Assembly (NCBI RefSeq): GCF_022489025.1
Contig: NZ_JAKVTG010000010.1
Coordinates: 47,450 to 111,449 of the forward strand
Direction: 5' to 3'
DNA: 64,000 nt
Source of the DNA: Planococcus halocryophilus
Lineage (GTDB): Bacteria; Bacillota; Bacilli; Bacillales_A; Planococcaceae
Shown here: one piece after another, positions 18,491 through 27,446 of the stretch
Layout of the letters: each line of letters opens with the position of its first letter
Numbering within the stretch: position 1 is the stretch's first letter
The notes under the pieces: generated by a model
The model's input: the letters and a program-made list of their open reading frames with translations, nothing else
Told to the model about the DNA's origin: nothing
Databases searched by the model: none
Made by a program: the position numbers and the translations under genes

Positions 18491-19438
18491 ATGGAAGAAG
18501 AATTACAACCTATAAAAAGAAAAAAACGCAGAAAAAGAAGATTTCGGCTGCGCGGCATCGTCTTCCTGCTCCTAGTCGCTTTAATCGCTATCGGCACTTA
18601 TGCATTCCTACAATTTAAAGAAGGTAAAGACATAGCAGATACATCAGCGCAAGAGCCAGTTCTATTTGATGAAGATGAGGCAAATAAAGATTACGAAAAC
18701 ATATTAGTATTAGGTGTTGACTCACGAGGAGAAGAAAAATCGCGTACGGATACAATGATGTTAGTAACACATGATAAAGTAAATGATGAAATAAAACTGA
18801 CTTCATTTATGCGAGATATTTATGCAGACATTCCGGGTTATCAATCGTATAAACTCAATACAGCCTATTATTTAGGTGGAGTGGATTTGCTTGCAGAAAC
18901 ACTTAGACAAATGTTTGGAGTTGAAATTCATCATTACGCATTAATCGACTTTGAGAGTTTTGAAAGTCTTGTCGATGTAGCAGTACCAAGTGGTGTTGAA
19001 ATTAATGTTGAAAAAGAAATGTCAGAAAATATCGGTGTAACTTTAACTCCAGGAGTTCAAAAGCTAAATGGGAAAGAACTGTTGGGATATGCTCGTTTTA
19101 GAGCAGATGAAGAAGGGGATTTTGGTCGTGTCAGAAGACAGCAGCAAGTAATTGCGGCTATGAAAGATGAAATGGCAACTGTTTCAACTATTCCAAAATT
19201 GCCTAAATTAGCAGGTACGCTACAAGGCTATGTTCAAACGGATATGCCCTTAACAGATCAAATAAAGTTAGCGACTCAATTAACCATTAGTGGCAGTGGG
19301 GAAGTTGAACGATTAACTTTGCCAGTTGAAAACGGCTATAGTTATGGCAACTACGCTCATGCTGGTTCAGTTCTTGATATTGACCTTGATATGAACAAAC
19401 AAGTATTGAGTGAATTTTTGTCGCAACCCTTAAACTAA
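18491..19438 (+). CDS. LytR-CpsA-Psr (LCP) family wall-polymer ligase
   Basis: A 315-residue LCP protein. A very basic cytoplasmic start (residues 7-18, KRKKRRKRR) is followed by one membrane segment (about 20-42) and an extracellular LCP domain. The domain has the family blocks VLGVDSRGE (about 72-80), RTDTMMLV, SFMRDIYADIPG and YARFRADEEGD-FGRVRRQQQV. LCP enzymes attach wall teichoic acids or other glycopolymers to peptidoglycan. The ATG follows GAGAGGAG. A candidate envelope-stress promoter sits directly upstream. It could be a TagT/U/V or a LytR orthologue. Confidence 0.93.
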   Translation: MEEELQPIKRKKRRKRRFRLRGIVFLLLVALIAIGTYAFLQFKEGKDIADTSAQEPVLFDEDEANKDYENILVLGVDSRGEEKSRTDTMMLVTHDKVNDEIKLTSFMRDIYADIPGYQSYKLNTAYYLGGVDLLAETLRQMFGVEIHHYALIDFESFESLVDVAVPSGVEINVEKEMSENIGVTLTPGVQKLNGKELLGYARFRADEEGDFGRVRRQQQVIAAMKDEMATVSTIPKLPKLAGTLQGYVQTDMPLTDQIKLATQLTISGSGEVERLTLPVENGYSYGNYAHAGSVLDIDLDMNKQVLSEFLSQPLN

Positions 19439-19495
19439 ATGGGCTACGATTATGATAAAATGAGGTATAAAGTTTAATCAGAAAAGAGGAAGCTT

Positions 19496-20683
19496 ATGGA
19501 GCCAGAGGACAAGCAATCATTTTTTTCCACCAATTATATTCGATTTTTAGGTGGCAGAAATACTTTATTTACATTGTTCTCCTTATTATTGCTTGGATTC
19601 GTCATTTTTGTTTTCAAGGAAGTTTCATTTATCTTTCACCCAGTTACTGTTTTTATGAAAACAGTAGTATTGCCAATTGTTTTGGCATTAGTGTTTTTTT
19701 ACTTACTCAGACCCATATTGCGCATGTTAGAGAAGTTTAAAATTTCTCGTATTTGGGGAATTATAATTATCTTCCTCGGCGCAATTGGTTTGATCACATT
19801 ACTAAGCGTATTGGTATTTCCGTTTTTACGTTCTCAATTTCAAAATTTAATCGTGGATTTCCCGGAAATTTTTATGCAATTAGTAACATCTGTTGATGGG
19901 TTTTTGAGAACCTCGTTTGTTGGTGATTATTATAGTGAATCTAATTTCACGTTGGATACGTTACTTGCAACGTTACCAGGCAATATTGCGGACACGCTTC
20001 AAAATACAGTGACTGGCATTATCTCTGGTATTACAGGATTAATCTCAACGATTACGGGTGTGATTTTATCGATCGTCATTGTGCCGTTTATATTGTTTTA
20101 TTTATTAAAAGATGGGGAAAAATTACCTGAGTACTTCTTAAAACTATTGCCACCGAGATTTCGAGATGATACGCGAGAAGTGTTTTCAGAGGCAAATAAA
20201 CAATTAGGTGCATATATTCAAGGTCAATTGATTGTTGCTTTTTGTATTGGAGTGATGGTCTATATTGGTTTCTTGATTATCGGTATGGAGTACGCATTAT
20301 TACTAGGTGTTCTTGCGATGGTCACTAGCATAGTTCCTTATATTGGTCCTGCGATTGCCATTGCGCCAGCTGCCATCATCGCTTTAGTTACGTCGCCATT
20401 TATGCTCGTTAAACTGGCAATTGTTTGGACAGTTGTGCAATTAGTAGAAGGAAACTTAATATCACCACAAGTTATGGGCAAGACGATGTTTATCCATCCG
20501 GTGACGATCATTTTTGTCCTATTAACTGCAGGCTCATTGTTTGGAGTTGTTGGGGTAATTCTTGGTATTCCAATGTATGCTTTACTGCGAGTGCTCGTAT
20601 CTCATTCTTATAAATTGTTTAAACGTCGGTATAATCGACATGAAACCAATTTATCAAATCAATACGATTATACAGAGCTATGA
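19496..20683 (+). CDS. AI-2E family permease
   Basis: A 395-residue membrane protein of the AI-2E transporter (UPF0118) family. About eight hydrophobic segments are visible, with a long soluble loop at about residues 105-150 and the family block FILFYLLKDG at about 200. Members include reported autoinducer-2 exporters and sodium/proton antiporters, so the substrate is not known. It follows the LCP gene by 57 bp with GAGGAAG before the ATG. No terminator separates them, so they may be co-transcribed. Confidence 0.88.
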   Translation: MEPEDKQSFFSTNYIRFLGGRNTLFTLFSLLLLGFVIFVFKEVSFIFHPVTVFMKTVVLPIVLALVFFYLLRPILRMLEKFKISRIWGIIIIFLGAIGLITLLSVLVFPFLRSQFQNLIVDFPEIFMQLVTSVDGFLRTSFVGDYYSESNFTLDTLLATLPGNIADTLQNTVTGIISGITGLISTITGVILSIVIVPFILFYLLKDGEKLPEYFLKLLPPRFRDDTREVFSEANKQLGAYIQGQLIVAFCIGVMVYIGFLIIGMEYALLLGVLAMVTSIVPYIGPAIAIAPAAIIALVTSPFMLVKLAIVWTVVQLVEGNLISPQVMGKTMFIHPVTIIFVLLTAGSLFGVVGVILGIPMYALLRVLVSHSYKLFKRRYNRHETNLSNQYDYTEL

Positions 20684-20743
20684 AGTTGTTATAAAAGAAA
20701 GGTTGTCTATTAACAACTAACTTAATTTGGGGGTTTCAAGTTT

Positions 20744-21163
20744 ATGAAGTTCAAAGATTTTTTATCATCTATTGGCATTGGTTCATTAAAAGTAAATACA
20801 GTTGTAGAAAGGCCACATCTTGAAGAAGGCGAGACATTAAATGGGACGATTTATCTTGATGGTGGCGACGGGGAACAAACAATTGATTTTATCGAATTGA
20901 ATGTAATTAGACTTGTGGAGGACACGCGTGACGATAGTGATTTTGATTTTTACGAAACAATTGTGGCAAAACAATCGATGGAGTTTGCAGGATCAGTGAA
21001 ATCTAAAGATACGGTTATGCAGCAGTTTGAAATTGTACCGGATGAACGTTGGGTATTGGAAAATCAAAATGCCAAACTTATTTTACGTACGATTGTCCAT
21101 GTGAAAAATGGAGTGAATGCACGAGATGAAGACGCAATCACATATGGAACATTAGAGAGCTGA
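20744..21163 (+). CDS. Spo0M-like protein, short form
   Basis: A 139-residue protein matching the N-terminal half of Spo0M (sporulation-control protein, arrestin-like beta-sandwich fold): FLSSIGIGSLKVNTVVERP and the following GETLNGTIYLDGGD are typical. B. subtilis Spo0M is about twice this length, so the second sandwich and the tail are missing here. The stop codon is inside the terminator stem, so the short form looks like a settled gene end and not a recent truncation. GGGGGT serves as a weak ribosome binding site. Confidence 0.8.
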   Translation: MKFKDFLSSIGIGSLKVNTVVERPHLEEGETLNGTIYLDGGDGEQTIDFIELNVIRLVEDTRDDSDFDFYETIVAKQSMEFAGSVKSKDTVMQQFEIVPDERWVLENQNAKLILRTIVHVKNGVNARDEDAITYGTLES

Positions 21164-21183
21164 GTTATCGGCTCTTTTTTTTT
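21156..21183 (+). terminator. Terminator of the spo0M-like gene
   Basis: AGAGCTGA (21156-21163) pairs with TCGGCTCT (21168-21175), loop GTTA, followed by nine T residues. The stop codon TGA forms part of the stem. Confidence 0.9.
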
Positions 21184-21285
21184 GCATAAAAATGAATAAA
21201 TTTATTAAAAAGAAAAATAATGATGTTATGTAAACTCGAGGTAAAATTTATTTAGAAATTATTTTAATCATTTGAAAGATTGATT

Positions 21286-21453
21286 TGTTTTTTATTTACT
21301 ATGTAAATAACTACTTAAGGATATACTTCAAAGTTCAAGCCCAAGTATGCAAGATAATAGAATGATATAAAAAAGGAAATCCACAAAAAACTCGGATTTC
21401 CTTTTTCTATTCTTTAGCTCAACCAAATGCCACCAAGGCAACTAGTTAGTAAA
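21286..21453. repeat. Left copy of 168-bp direct repeat
   Basis: This stretch is base-for-base identical to 25152-25319, with a constant offset of 3866 bp. It contains a bidirectional terminator hairpin (21371-21405) and the last codons of a ykoC-like gene. Similarity continues beyond the right edge with mismatches and a small deletion to about 21628, and weakly to the left. Confidence 0.95.
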
Positions 21454-21628
21454 GTTGTTAGAAAAACACAAGACATTAAAAAATCCGTGCGACTTAAAAG
21501 AATGGGGCGTTAATAATCATTTCTAGGATCGCTGGTAAATCCTCGTGCTTCCATTGCAAAAGCAGAGTTCTGATTTTTGAACTGCGCCTGCGAGCAGCGG
21601 ATAGATAATATTCGTTGCCAGCTATATT
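21414..21628 (-). pseudogene. Decayed duplicate of the ykoC 3' end
   Basis: The sequence matches the 3' end of the intact ykoC copy (25280-25494 and beyond), first perfectly (to 21453) and then with about 10-20 percent mismatches and a deletion of roughly 17 bases near 21598. The homology stops abruptly after GTTGCCAGCT. No start codon or full domain remains. It is a leftover of the duplication that now bounds the inserted genes. Confidence 0.85.
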
Positions 21629-21657
21629 TAAAAAGTCGAATCGACTATTGAAACTAT

Positions 21658-21950
21658 TTGGACAAGAGTTTGGCTGAAGTATTTGCTGAACGGGTTTTAT
21701 CGTCCTTGCCAGAAGAGCTAAATAAAATGTACAGAATTGTGATTATGGCATCTGAGTTGAATTCTTCTTCCGAAAGAATCATCCGTTATTTGTCTTCTGA
21801 ACACAACCTGAATATCAACCGCATCTTCTTAAAGTCTTTAAAGAAAGCCAACAGGAAATCCTTGACCTACCTTGTTGATGGATTTTCAGGAAGTTGCTGT
21901 GAGAACACAAGAGGAAGTAAAGAGGGATTTTAGAAAAACGAAAATTTACT
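21658..21950 (+). pseudogene. Fragment of an unrecognised (possibly nuclease-like) gene
   Basis: The open frame contains LPEELNKMYRIVIMASELN followed by SSERIIRYLSSEHNLNIN, which recalls a conserved block (RIVIVAS-LD-SSERIV-YL) I associate with putative DUF91/NucS-like nucleases; this is from memory only. After about residue 60 the frame loses sense, while the next frame continues plausibly (LMDFQEVAVRTQEEVKRDF), indicating a frameshift. There is no ribosome binding site and only a TTG start, directly beside the ykoC remnant. It is most likely a truncated, frameshifted relic. Confidence 0.55.
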
Positions 21951-22038
21951 TTAATTTACATTTTATTAATGCTCTATTAATACCTGCTATATATTCATTG
22001 CTTACACTAGAGTTAACAAATACAAAAGGAGTGGTTAT

Positions 22039-22899
22039 TTGAAACGGATGATGACTATTTTAGCAGCAAGCCTTGTAATGGCATCCTTTACCGGATCTGG
22101 ACTTGCAGCTGAACACGGAGAAGAAGTAAAGATGATATCGAAACAGGAACAGCAAGAAATGGTGAACATCGCACACCGTGGAGCTTCTGGACACGCACCT
22201 GAAAATACAATGGGAGCCTTTCAAAAAGGGTTTGAAATGAAGGCGGACTATATTGAAATTGATGTGCAAATGACAAAAGATGGAGAGCTCGTTGTTATTC
22301 ATGATATCACTGTAGATCGTACAACAAACGGAACCGGCAAAGTTGGCGATTTAACGTTAGAGGAAATTAGGCAGTTAGATGCCGGTAGCTGGTTTAATGA
22401 AGCATTTACCGGTGAAAGGGTTCCTACTTTTGAGGAAGTATTGGCTGAGTTTCATGGGAAAGTTGGAATTTTAGTCGAATTGAAGGCACCAGAACTTTAT
22501 CCAGGAGTGGAGGAGAAGGTTGCGGATGCTTTGATTGAAAAGAATATGAGTGCACCGAATAATAATAAAATCATCATCCAATCCTTTAACCATGAATCTA
22601 TGAAAAAATCGAAAGAGTTTTTACCTAATCTCTCTCATGGCGTTCTGACAGGAGGAAGTTGGGCAGACGTAACAGAAGAACAATTAGCTCAGTTTGCGAC
22701 TTATGCTGATTATTTCAATCCAACAATGAAGATTGTAACGGATGAGCTGGTTAGTAATGTTCATGAGGCAGGAATGGATATTTATCCATACACTTCAAGG
22801 TCACAAGAACAAGCTTTACGACTATTCGATTTAAATGTAGATGGAATTATTACAGATTATCCGGAGCATGTTTACTCCCATCCTGTAAAAAACTCGTAA
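22039..22899 (+). CDS. glpQ: Secreted glycerophosphodiester phosphodiesterase
   Basis: A 286-residue enzyme that hydrolyses glycerophosphodiesters to glycerol-3-phosphate and an alcohol. A signal peptide (residues 1 to about 24, ending GSGLAA) precedes a GDPD TIM-barrel. Key motifs are IAHRGASGHAPENT (first catalytic histidine, metal site), EIDVQMTKDGELVVIHD (E and D metal ligands, second histidine) and VELKAPE. Secretion points to use of teichoic-acid or lipid-derived phosphodiesters. The start is TTG behind AAAGGAGTGG; GlpQ and UgpQ cannot be firmly told apart. It lies inside the segment bounded by the direct repeats. Confidence 0.92.
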   Translation: MKRMMTILAASLVMASFTGSGLAAEHGEEVKMISKQEQQEMVNIAHRGASGHAPENTMGAFQKGFEMKADYIEIDVQMTKDGELVVIHDITVDRTTNGTGKVGDLTLEEIRQLDAGSWFNEAFTGERVPTFEEVLAEFHGKVGILVELKAPELYPGVEEKVADALIEKNMSAPNNNKIIIQSFNHESMKKSKEFLPNLSHGVLTGGSWADVTEEQLAQFATYADYFNPTMKIVTDELVSNVHEAGMDIYPYTSRSQEQALRLFDLNVDGIITDYPEHVYSHPVKNS

Positions 22900-22912
22900 T
22901 TTCATAGTGGAA

Positions 22913-22945
22913 AGACAGGTAGGGAACTCTCTACCTGTCTTATTT
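22913..22945 (+). terminator. Terminator after the glycerophosphodiesterase gene
   Basis: A 10-bp stem AGACAGGTAG/CTACCTGTCT with an eight-base loop is followed by TATTTTA, a modest T tract. Confidence 0.75.
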
Positions 22946-23051
22946 TACTTCGTATGAATTTAAAAACAACTTCAAAATAGCACAAGAAAGAACATCCCCA
23001 ATAAGGGGCTTGATGAGCATAGAAACACAAAAAGGAAAAGGGGTTAGGAAA

Positions 23052-25007
23052 ATGAGGAAACCGTTACATCTTGCATTGATCTTTGCACTTATGATTTCTT
23101 TTATAGCACCTGGTATCGGATTAGATCAAGAAGTACAGGCAGCGACGACAGGCACGGTAGCCATAAATGAAGTAGCCTGGATGGGTACAAGTTATAGCTA
23201 CAATAGCGAATGGATTGAATTACATAACACGACAAACTTAGCAGTAGATATCAACGGATGGACTTTGCGCGCCACCGATAGCAGTCCCGAAATTAGCCTT
23301 TCTGGCTCCATTGCGGCAGGGGGTTATTATTTATTGGAAAGAACGAATGACAACACTGTTGCTGGCGTTGCGGCTGACTTGATTTATACAGGGGCGTTGG
23401 ATAATGGAGGAGAGATCCTTGAACTGAGAGATTCTTCTGGCGTTTTAATAGACAGTGCAGATGCTTGGTATGCTGGGGATAACACAGCAAAGGCCACAAT
23501 GGAAAGAGCTGATCCGCTTGTGGCCGGCACCGAAGCCACCAACTGGATTGATTCTACGAAAAGCTACGATGGAGGGAACGGCACTCCGCGGGCAGTCAAT
23601 TCAAAAGTGAAAGGCTCCACCGACAGAACGGAACATTTGAATAACGTTTCTGAAGCGGAAGGTGCTATTAACGTTTACTTTAACAAATGTGCAGATGTTT
23701 CCTATGCAAGTTCGGGGAATGAAGCAAACTATAATGTGAATCTGGAAACCCGCTTGATCGAACGCTTGAATCAAGCGACGACCAGCATCGACTTTGCAAC
23801 ATATGAAATTAATCTACCTGGCATTGTGGATGCGTTAATAGCGAAAGCGGCAGAAGGCATTGATGTACGCGTGATAGCGGATGCAAAAGATGCAGCTGAC
23901 CCGAATTATGTTGAACGGTTCAAGACGATGCGATTGCAAGTAGAGAAAATGGTAAGGGGACAGGATGGAAAAGTTGGAACTGCGGATGACATTTATGTAT
24001 TCTCTGATTCTCCGATGTTTGCTGTGGAAGACAGTTCAGCCAGAACCGATTTTGGCTTGCCTGCCACACCAGAAGATTTCCCGCTGGAAACCGTTGCAGT
24101 CGGAAATAGTGACGAAACCGGTTATCTGTTTGTTGAGGCTGAAGAAAAAAGCACCGATGCCTACTATAGCCCCGGGACACAAATGCATAATAAATTTGCC
24201 GTCATTGATAATCGCTGGGTTTTTACAGGAAGCTGGAACTTCACAGTAACCGGCTTATACGGCACTGAAACCAATATGGAACAAGGCGTGTTGGATGGCA
24301 ACCAGCAACATGTAGTCGAGATCAACTGGCCGGCATTGGCGGATGTATTCAGAGTTGAATTCGATGAAATGTGGGGCAGCTATACGCTATCGCCTGACAG
24401 TGAAGCTGCTAATTTCAACACACGGAAGATTGACAATACGATACATGAAGTTGATGTGAATGGGAAAATTGTTGAAATTTACTTTTCGGCCGGTGATGAT
24501 GCGGTCGGGAAAATGAGAGAGTTTGTTCGAACGTCCGCTAATGTGAATACTTACTTCACCATTTTTGCCTGGAGCGATCAAGGACTGGTCGATGAGTTAA
24601 AGAATTTATGGGAAGGATCATATAATGATTTGGAAGGTACATTGACGGGCTTTGATATCAAAGGTGTATTTGATCAAAGCTTCTGGAATCAGTGGTGGTC
24701 TGCCAGTGTGGATATGACGGGGCGGACTGCTTCACAGGAAAGCGTTGATAACCCGAACACTCGCTGGGCTAACCCCGCACCTGTTTACACAGGCAATGAG
24801 TCGCGCAAACTTCATAGTAAAACGATGATGATCGATGCAGACACAAACAGTGATCCGACGGTCATTGTAGGTTCCACGAACTGGAGCAATAATGGGAATA
24901 ACATCAATGATGAAAACCTGCTGTTTATACATGATGGAGCCATTACAAACCAATTTGTGCAGGAGTTCAATGTCAGGTACACGAAAGCTGGCGGAGCAGT
25001 AAACTAA
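23052..25007 (+). CDS. Secreted lamin-tail-domain / phospholipase D-like protein
   Basis: A roughly 651-residue secreted protein. The signal peptide (residues 1 to about 31, ending VQAA) is followed by a lamin-tail (LTD) domain at about 35-150 (INEVAWMGTS, EWIELHN, INGWTLR). Two phospholipase D-type HKD motifs follow: HNKFAVID at 379-386 (then GSWNFT) and HSKTMMID at 588-595 (then GSTNWS). Two HKD motifs make one active site for phosphodiester cleavage; LTD-linked PLD proteins are plausible extracellular nucleases or phospholipases. The start at 23052 is chosen for the typical signal peptide; an in-frame ATG at 23010 would add 14 unlikely residues. It shares the repeat-bounded segment with the glycerophosphodiesterase. 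Confidence 0.88.
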   Translation: MRKPLHLALIFALMISFIAPGIGLDQEVQAATTGTVAINEVAWMGTSYSYNSEWIELHNTTNLAVDINGWTLRATDSSPEISLSGSIAAGGYYLLERTNDNTVAGVAADLIYTGALDNGGEILELRDSSGVLIDSADAWYAGDNTAKATMERADPLVAGTEATNWIDSTKSYDGGNGTPRAVNSKVKGSTDRTEHLNNVSEAEGAINVYFNKCADVSYASSGNEANYNVNLETRLIERLNQATTSIDFATYEINLPGIVDALIAKAAEGIDVRVIADAKDAADPNYVERFKTMRLQVEKMVRGQDGKVGTADDIYVFSDSPMFAVEDSSARTDFGLPATPEDFPLETVAVGNSDETGYLFVEAEEKSTDAYYSPGTQMHNKFAVIDNRWVFTGSWNFTVTGLYGTETNMEQGVLDGNQQHVVEINWPALADVFRVEFDEMWGSYTLSPDSEAANFNTRKIDNTIHEVDVNGKIVEIYFSAGDDAVGKMREFVRTSANVNTYFTIFAWSDQGLVDELKNLWEGSYNDLEGTLTGFDIKGVFDQSFWNQWWSASVDMTGRTASQESVDNPNTRWANPAPVYTGNESRKLHSKTMMIDADTNSDPTVIVGSTNWSNNGNNINDENLLFIHDGAITNQFVQEFNVRYTKAGGAVN

Positions 25008-25029
25008 AGGAACAGAAAAAGAGGTATGG

Positions 25030-25065
25030 CTGTTAAGATTGAATAGTTCTTAGCAGTCTTTTTTT
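25030..25065 (+). terminator. Terminator after the LTD/PLD gene
   Basis: CTGTTAAG pairs with CTTAGCAG (one wobble) around an 11-base loop, followed by seven T residues. Confidence 0.8.
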
Positions 25066-25151
25066 AACATAAAAATTTTAACTATATTATGTAAACATAA
25101 AAGAAGCTGTCATTTGGAATTAAATCGTTTTAATTATTTGAGAGATTAATC

Positions 25152-25319
25152 TGTTTTTTATTTACTATGTAAATAACTACTTAAGGATATACTTCAAAGT
25201 TCAAGCCCAAGTATGCAAGATAATAGAATGATATAAAAAAGGAAATCCACAAAAAACTCGGATTTCCTTTTTCTATTCTTTAGCTCAACCAAATGCCACC
25301 AAGGCAACTAGTTAGTAAA
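25152..25319. repeat. Right copy of 168-bp direct repeat
   Basis: Identical to 21286-21453. It spans the ykoC 3' flank and the last codons of the intact ykoC gene, so this copy is probably the original. Confidence 0.95.
25237..25271. terminator. Bidirectional terminator of ykoFEDC
   Basis: AAAAGGAAATCC pairs with GGATTTCCTTTT around an 11-base loop, with A and T runs on the outside. It ends the minus-strand yko operon; the same hairpin is duplicated at 21371-21405. Confidence 0.9.
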
Positions 25320-26035
25320 ATCGTTAGAAAAACAAAAGACATTAAAAAATCCATGCGACTTAAAAGAATGGGGCGGTAGTAAGCGTTTCTTGGCTCTCCT
25401 GTAAATCCCCGTGCTTCCATGGCAAAGGCAGAGCGTTCCGCTTTTCGAACAGCGCCTGCGAGCATTGGGATTAGCACACGGCGCATAGATAATATTCGTT
25501 GCCAGCTGTGCTTTTCTACTACAGCACCGCGTAACCGTTGCGCTTGTTGAATTTGAGTAAACTCATCTTTCATCACAGGTAAAAACTGATAACCAACCAT
25601 AACGCCATATGCCAGTTTTGGAGACAGTTTTAACTGCTGCATTAAACTTAAAATGAATTTTACAGGATCTGTTGTAAAAGCGAACATGAGAGAAAGACTA
25701 GAAAATGCCATGACACGAAAAGATAGCGACAATGCATGTGCCCATTGTTCGTCGGTTACATTGATTCCTGCAAACGACCAAATGATTGTGCCTCCAGTAT
25801 CTGCGCCAAAAACTACAGTCGTCCATAAATAACCGAAAGCACCAATGGAAAAAGGTAGCATGAACAACAACCACAACTTCCAGTTAATATGGCTCATGGT
25901 TAATTGCAATAATAGAATACTGACCCAAAACAGTAGAGGTGTCCACGGATTGAAAAAGAAGGCGATTGTGAGCATTGATATTGTGACTGCGATAAACTTC
26001 ACCGAAGGATTCATGTTATGCAAAAGATTCCGCAA
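25280..26035 (-). CDS. ykoC: ECF-type transporter transmembrane subunit (YkoC)
   Basis: The membrane (T) component of the YkoEDC thiamine/hydroxymethylpyrimidine importer, about 251 residues with five or six hydrophobic segments. The coupling helix region near the C-terminus has the Ala-Arg-Gly type motif AMEARGFTG and an earlier QAQRLRGA, typical of EcfT/CbiQ proteins. The start is uncertain: TTG 26044 lies directly on the ribosome binding site AAAGGAG, so TTG 26035 with a nine-base spacer is preferred. It overlaps ykoD. Its 3' end has been copied to 21.4 kb. Confidence 0.88.
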   Translation of the reverse strand: MRNLLHNMNPSVKFIAVTISMLTIAFFFNPWTPLLFWVSILLLQLTMSHINWKLWLLFMLPFSIGAFGYLWTTVVFGADTGGTIIWSFAGINVTDEQWAHALSLSFRVMAFSSLSLMFAFTTDPVKFILSLMQQLKLSPKLAYGVMVGYQFLPVMKDEFTQIQQAQRLRGAVVEKHSWQRILSMRRVLIPMLAGAVRKAERSAFAMEARGFTGEPRNAYYRPILLSRMDFLMSFVFLTILLTSCLGGIWLS

Positions 26036-27446
26036 AACGAGCAACTCCTTTCGGTGCTAATAAGTGGTGAGATGCCAGCAAATCTTCATTATGCCACACA
26101 TCTTTAGCGTCAAATTTCCCAGTCAGTTCACCGTCTTTTACAAGCAATACAGAATCAGCTAAACTTGCTGCAAATTCCATATCATGTGTCACGATTAAAA
26201 AAGTAGTTCCTTCTTTAGACCGCTGATCGATTAACTCAAAAAGTTCTAATAGTGCAGCTGTGTCTTGACCTGAAGTCGGTTCATCCATTAATAGAACAGG
26301 CCTTTTATCAGCAAGCATTGCTGCAATCGCAACGCGTCTTTTTTGTCCGTGACTAATCGCGAAAGGGTGATCATCACGAATTGTTTCAAGACGTAAACGA
26401 GTCATTAATGAAGCAATTTCAGTAGGGTTTGAACTACCAGAATAAGCAACTTCTTTTTGGACTGTTTGTGTCAAAAACAAATATTCCGGTGATTGAGGCA
26501 CATAGCCAGTGCCATCTGATTGAATTGTGCCGGTCGTCGGTTTGTAAATATCACATAAGGATTTAACCAATGTCGATTTGCCGCTACCATTTGGTCCAGC
26601 CACCACAACGATTTCACCACGATGCACTGCAAATGACAGCGGAGTGAGCAATTGTTTATTCTTAATCGTGACAGACAAATTCTCAACTTGTAAAGCCGTC
26701 TGTGGTAGAAGTACAGATTTCCGTTCCGGAAATAAAATCGGTTGTTTTGGTGAAAATAAATGATCTTTTACGAGACACCCGTTCTCACCTAACTGGATTT
26801 CGCGTTCGAAGAATGTTCCCCAACTGTCTAAACGATGTTCAACTGCAACAATCGTCAATTGCGTTTTAAGTTGCAGTTCTGTGAGCCATTCAACAAATTG
26901 CTTTGCCGTATAGGGATCTAGATGTGACAACGGTTCATCGAGCAATAACACTTCTGGTTCCATAATAAATGTACATGCTGTTGCAACACGTTGTTTGGTT
27001 CCTCCAGATAAAGATTGAATAATCGTATGTCTCAAATGGGTTAGACCAGTTAGTTCTAATACGGCTGTGATTCGAGCTTCCATTTTGTCAAAAGGGATCT
27101 GTAAATTTTCTAATGTGAAAGCTAGTTCGTCTTCAACAGTAGGCATACAAAATTGAGAATCGGGATCTTGAAAAACGGTCGCAATGCGGTGATTGATTTC
27201 ACCAGGTGCATAGTCTGTTGCTGGTTTTCCGAATAACAAAACTTCCCCGTCAACAGAGCCATCGCAATTATCAGGATACAAACGGTTTAACAAATACAAG
27301 AGAGTGCTTTTACCACAGCCACTTGGACCAGAAATAACAAGTTTCTCGCCTTTTGAGACGGCAAAAGAAATATCTTGTAACGTTGCCGTTTGATCTTCTG
27401 GAAATCGAAATGACAAATTGTTTAAAGAGAGGATCTCTTTAGGCAT
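26016..27446 (-). CDS. ykoD: Duplicated ABC ATPase (YkoD)
   Basis: A 476-residue protein with two fused ABC ATPase domains that energise YkoE/YkoC. Domain 1 has Walker A GPSGCGKST (about 39-47), signature LSGGTKQR and Walker B LLLDEPLSHLD. Domain 2 has GPNGSGKST (about 280-290), a weaker signature ISHGQKRR and LLMDEPTSGQD. The start ATG follows AAGGTGATG. It overlaps ykoE by eight bases and ykoC by 20 bases, showing a tightly coupled operon. Confidence 0.95.
   Translation of the reverse strand: MPKEILSLNNLSFRFPEDQTATLQDISFAVSKGEKLVISGPSGCGKSTLLYLLNRLYPDNCDGSVDGEVLLFGKPATDYAPGEINHRIATVFQDPDSQFCMPTVEDELAFTLENLQIPFDKMEARITAVLELTGLTHLRHTIIQSLSGGTKQRVATACTFIMEPEVLLLDEPLSHLDPYTAKQFVEWLTELQLKTQLTIVAVEHRLDSWGTFFEREIQLGENGCLVKDHLFSPKQPILFPERKSVLLPQTALQVENLSVTIKNKQLLTPLSFAVHRGEIVVVAGPNGSGKSTLVKSLCDIYKPTTGTIQSDGTGYVPQSPEYLFLTQTVQKEVAYSGSSNPTEIASLMTRLRLETIRDDHPFAISHGQKRRVAIAAMLADKRPVLLMDEPTSGQDTAALLELFELIDQRSKEGTTFLIVTHDMEFAASLADSVLLVKDGELTGKFDAKDVWHNEDLLASHHLLAPKGVARFAESFA

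Noticed and set aside
21286..25319. Insertion sequence or transposon with the direct repeats as ends
   Set aside because: No transposase, and the repeats are fragments of a normal gene end plus terminator, not terminal inverted repeats.
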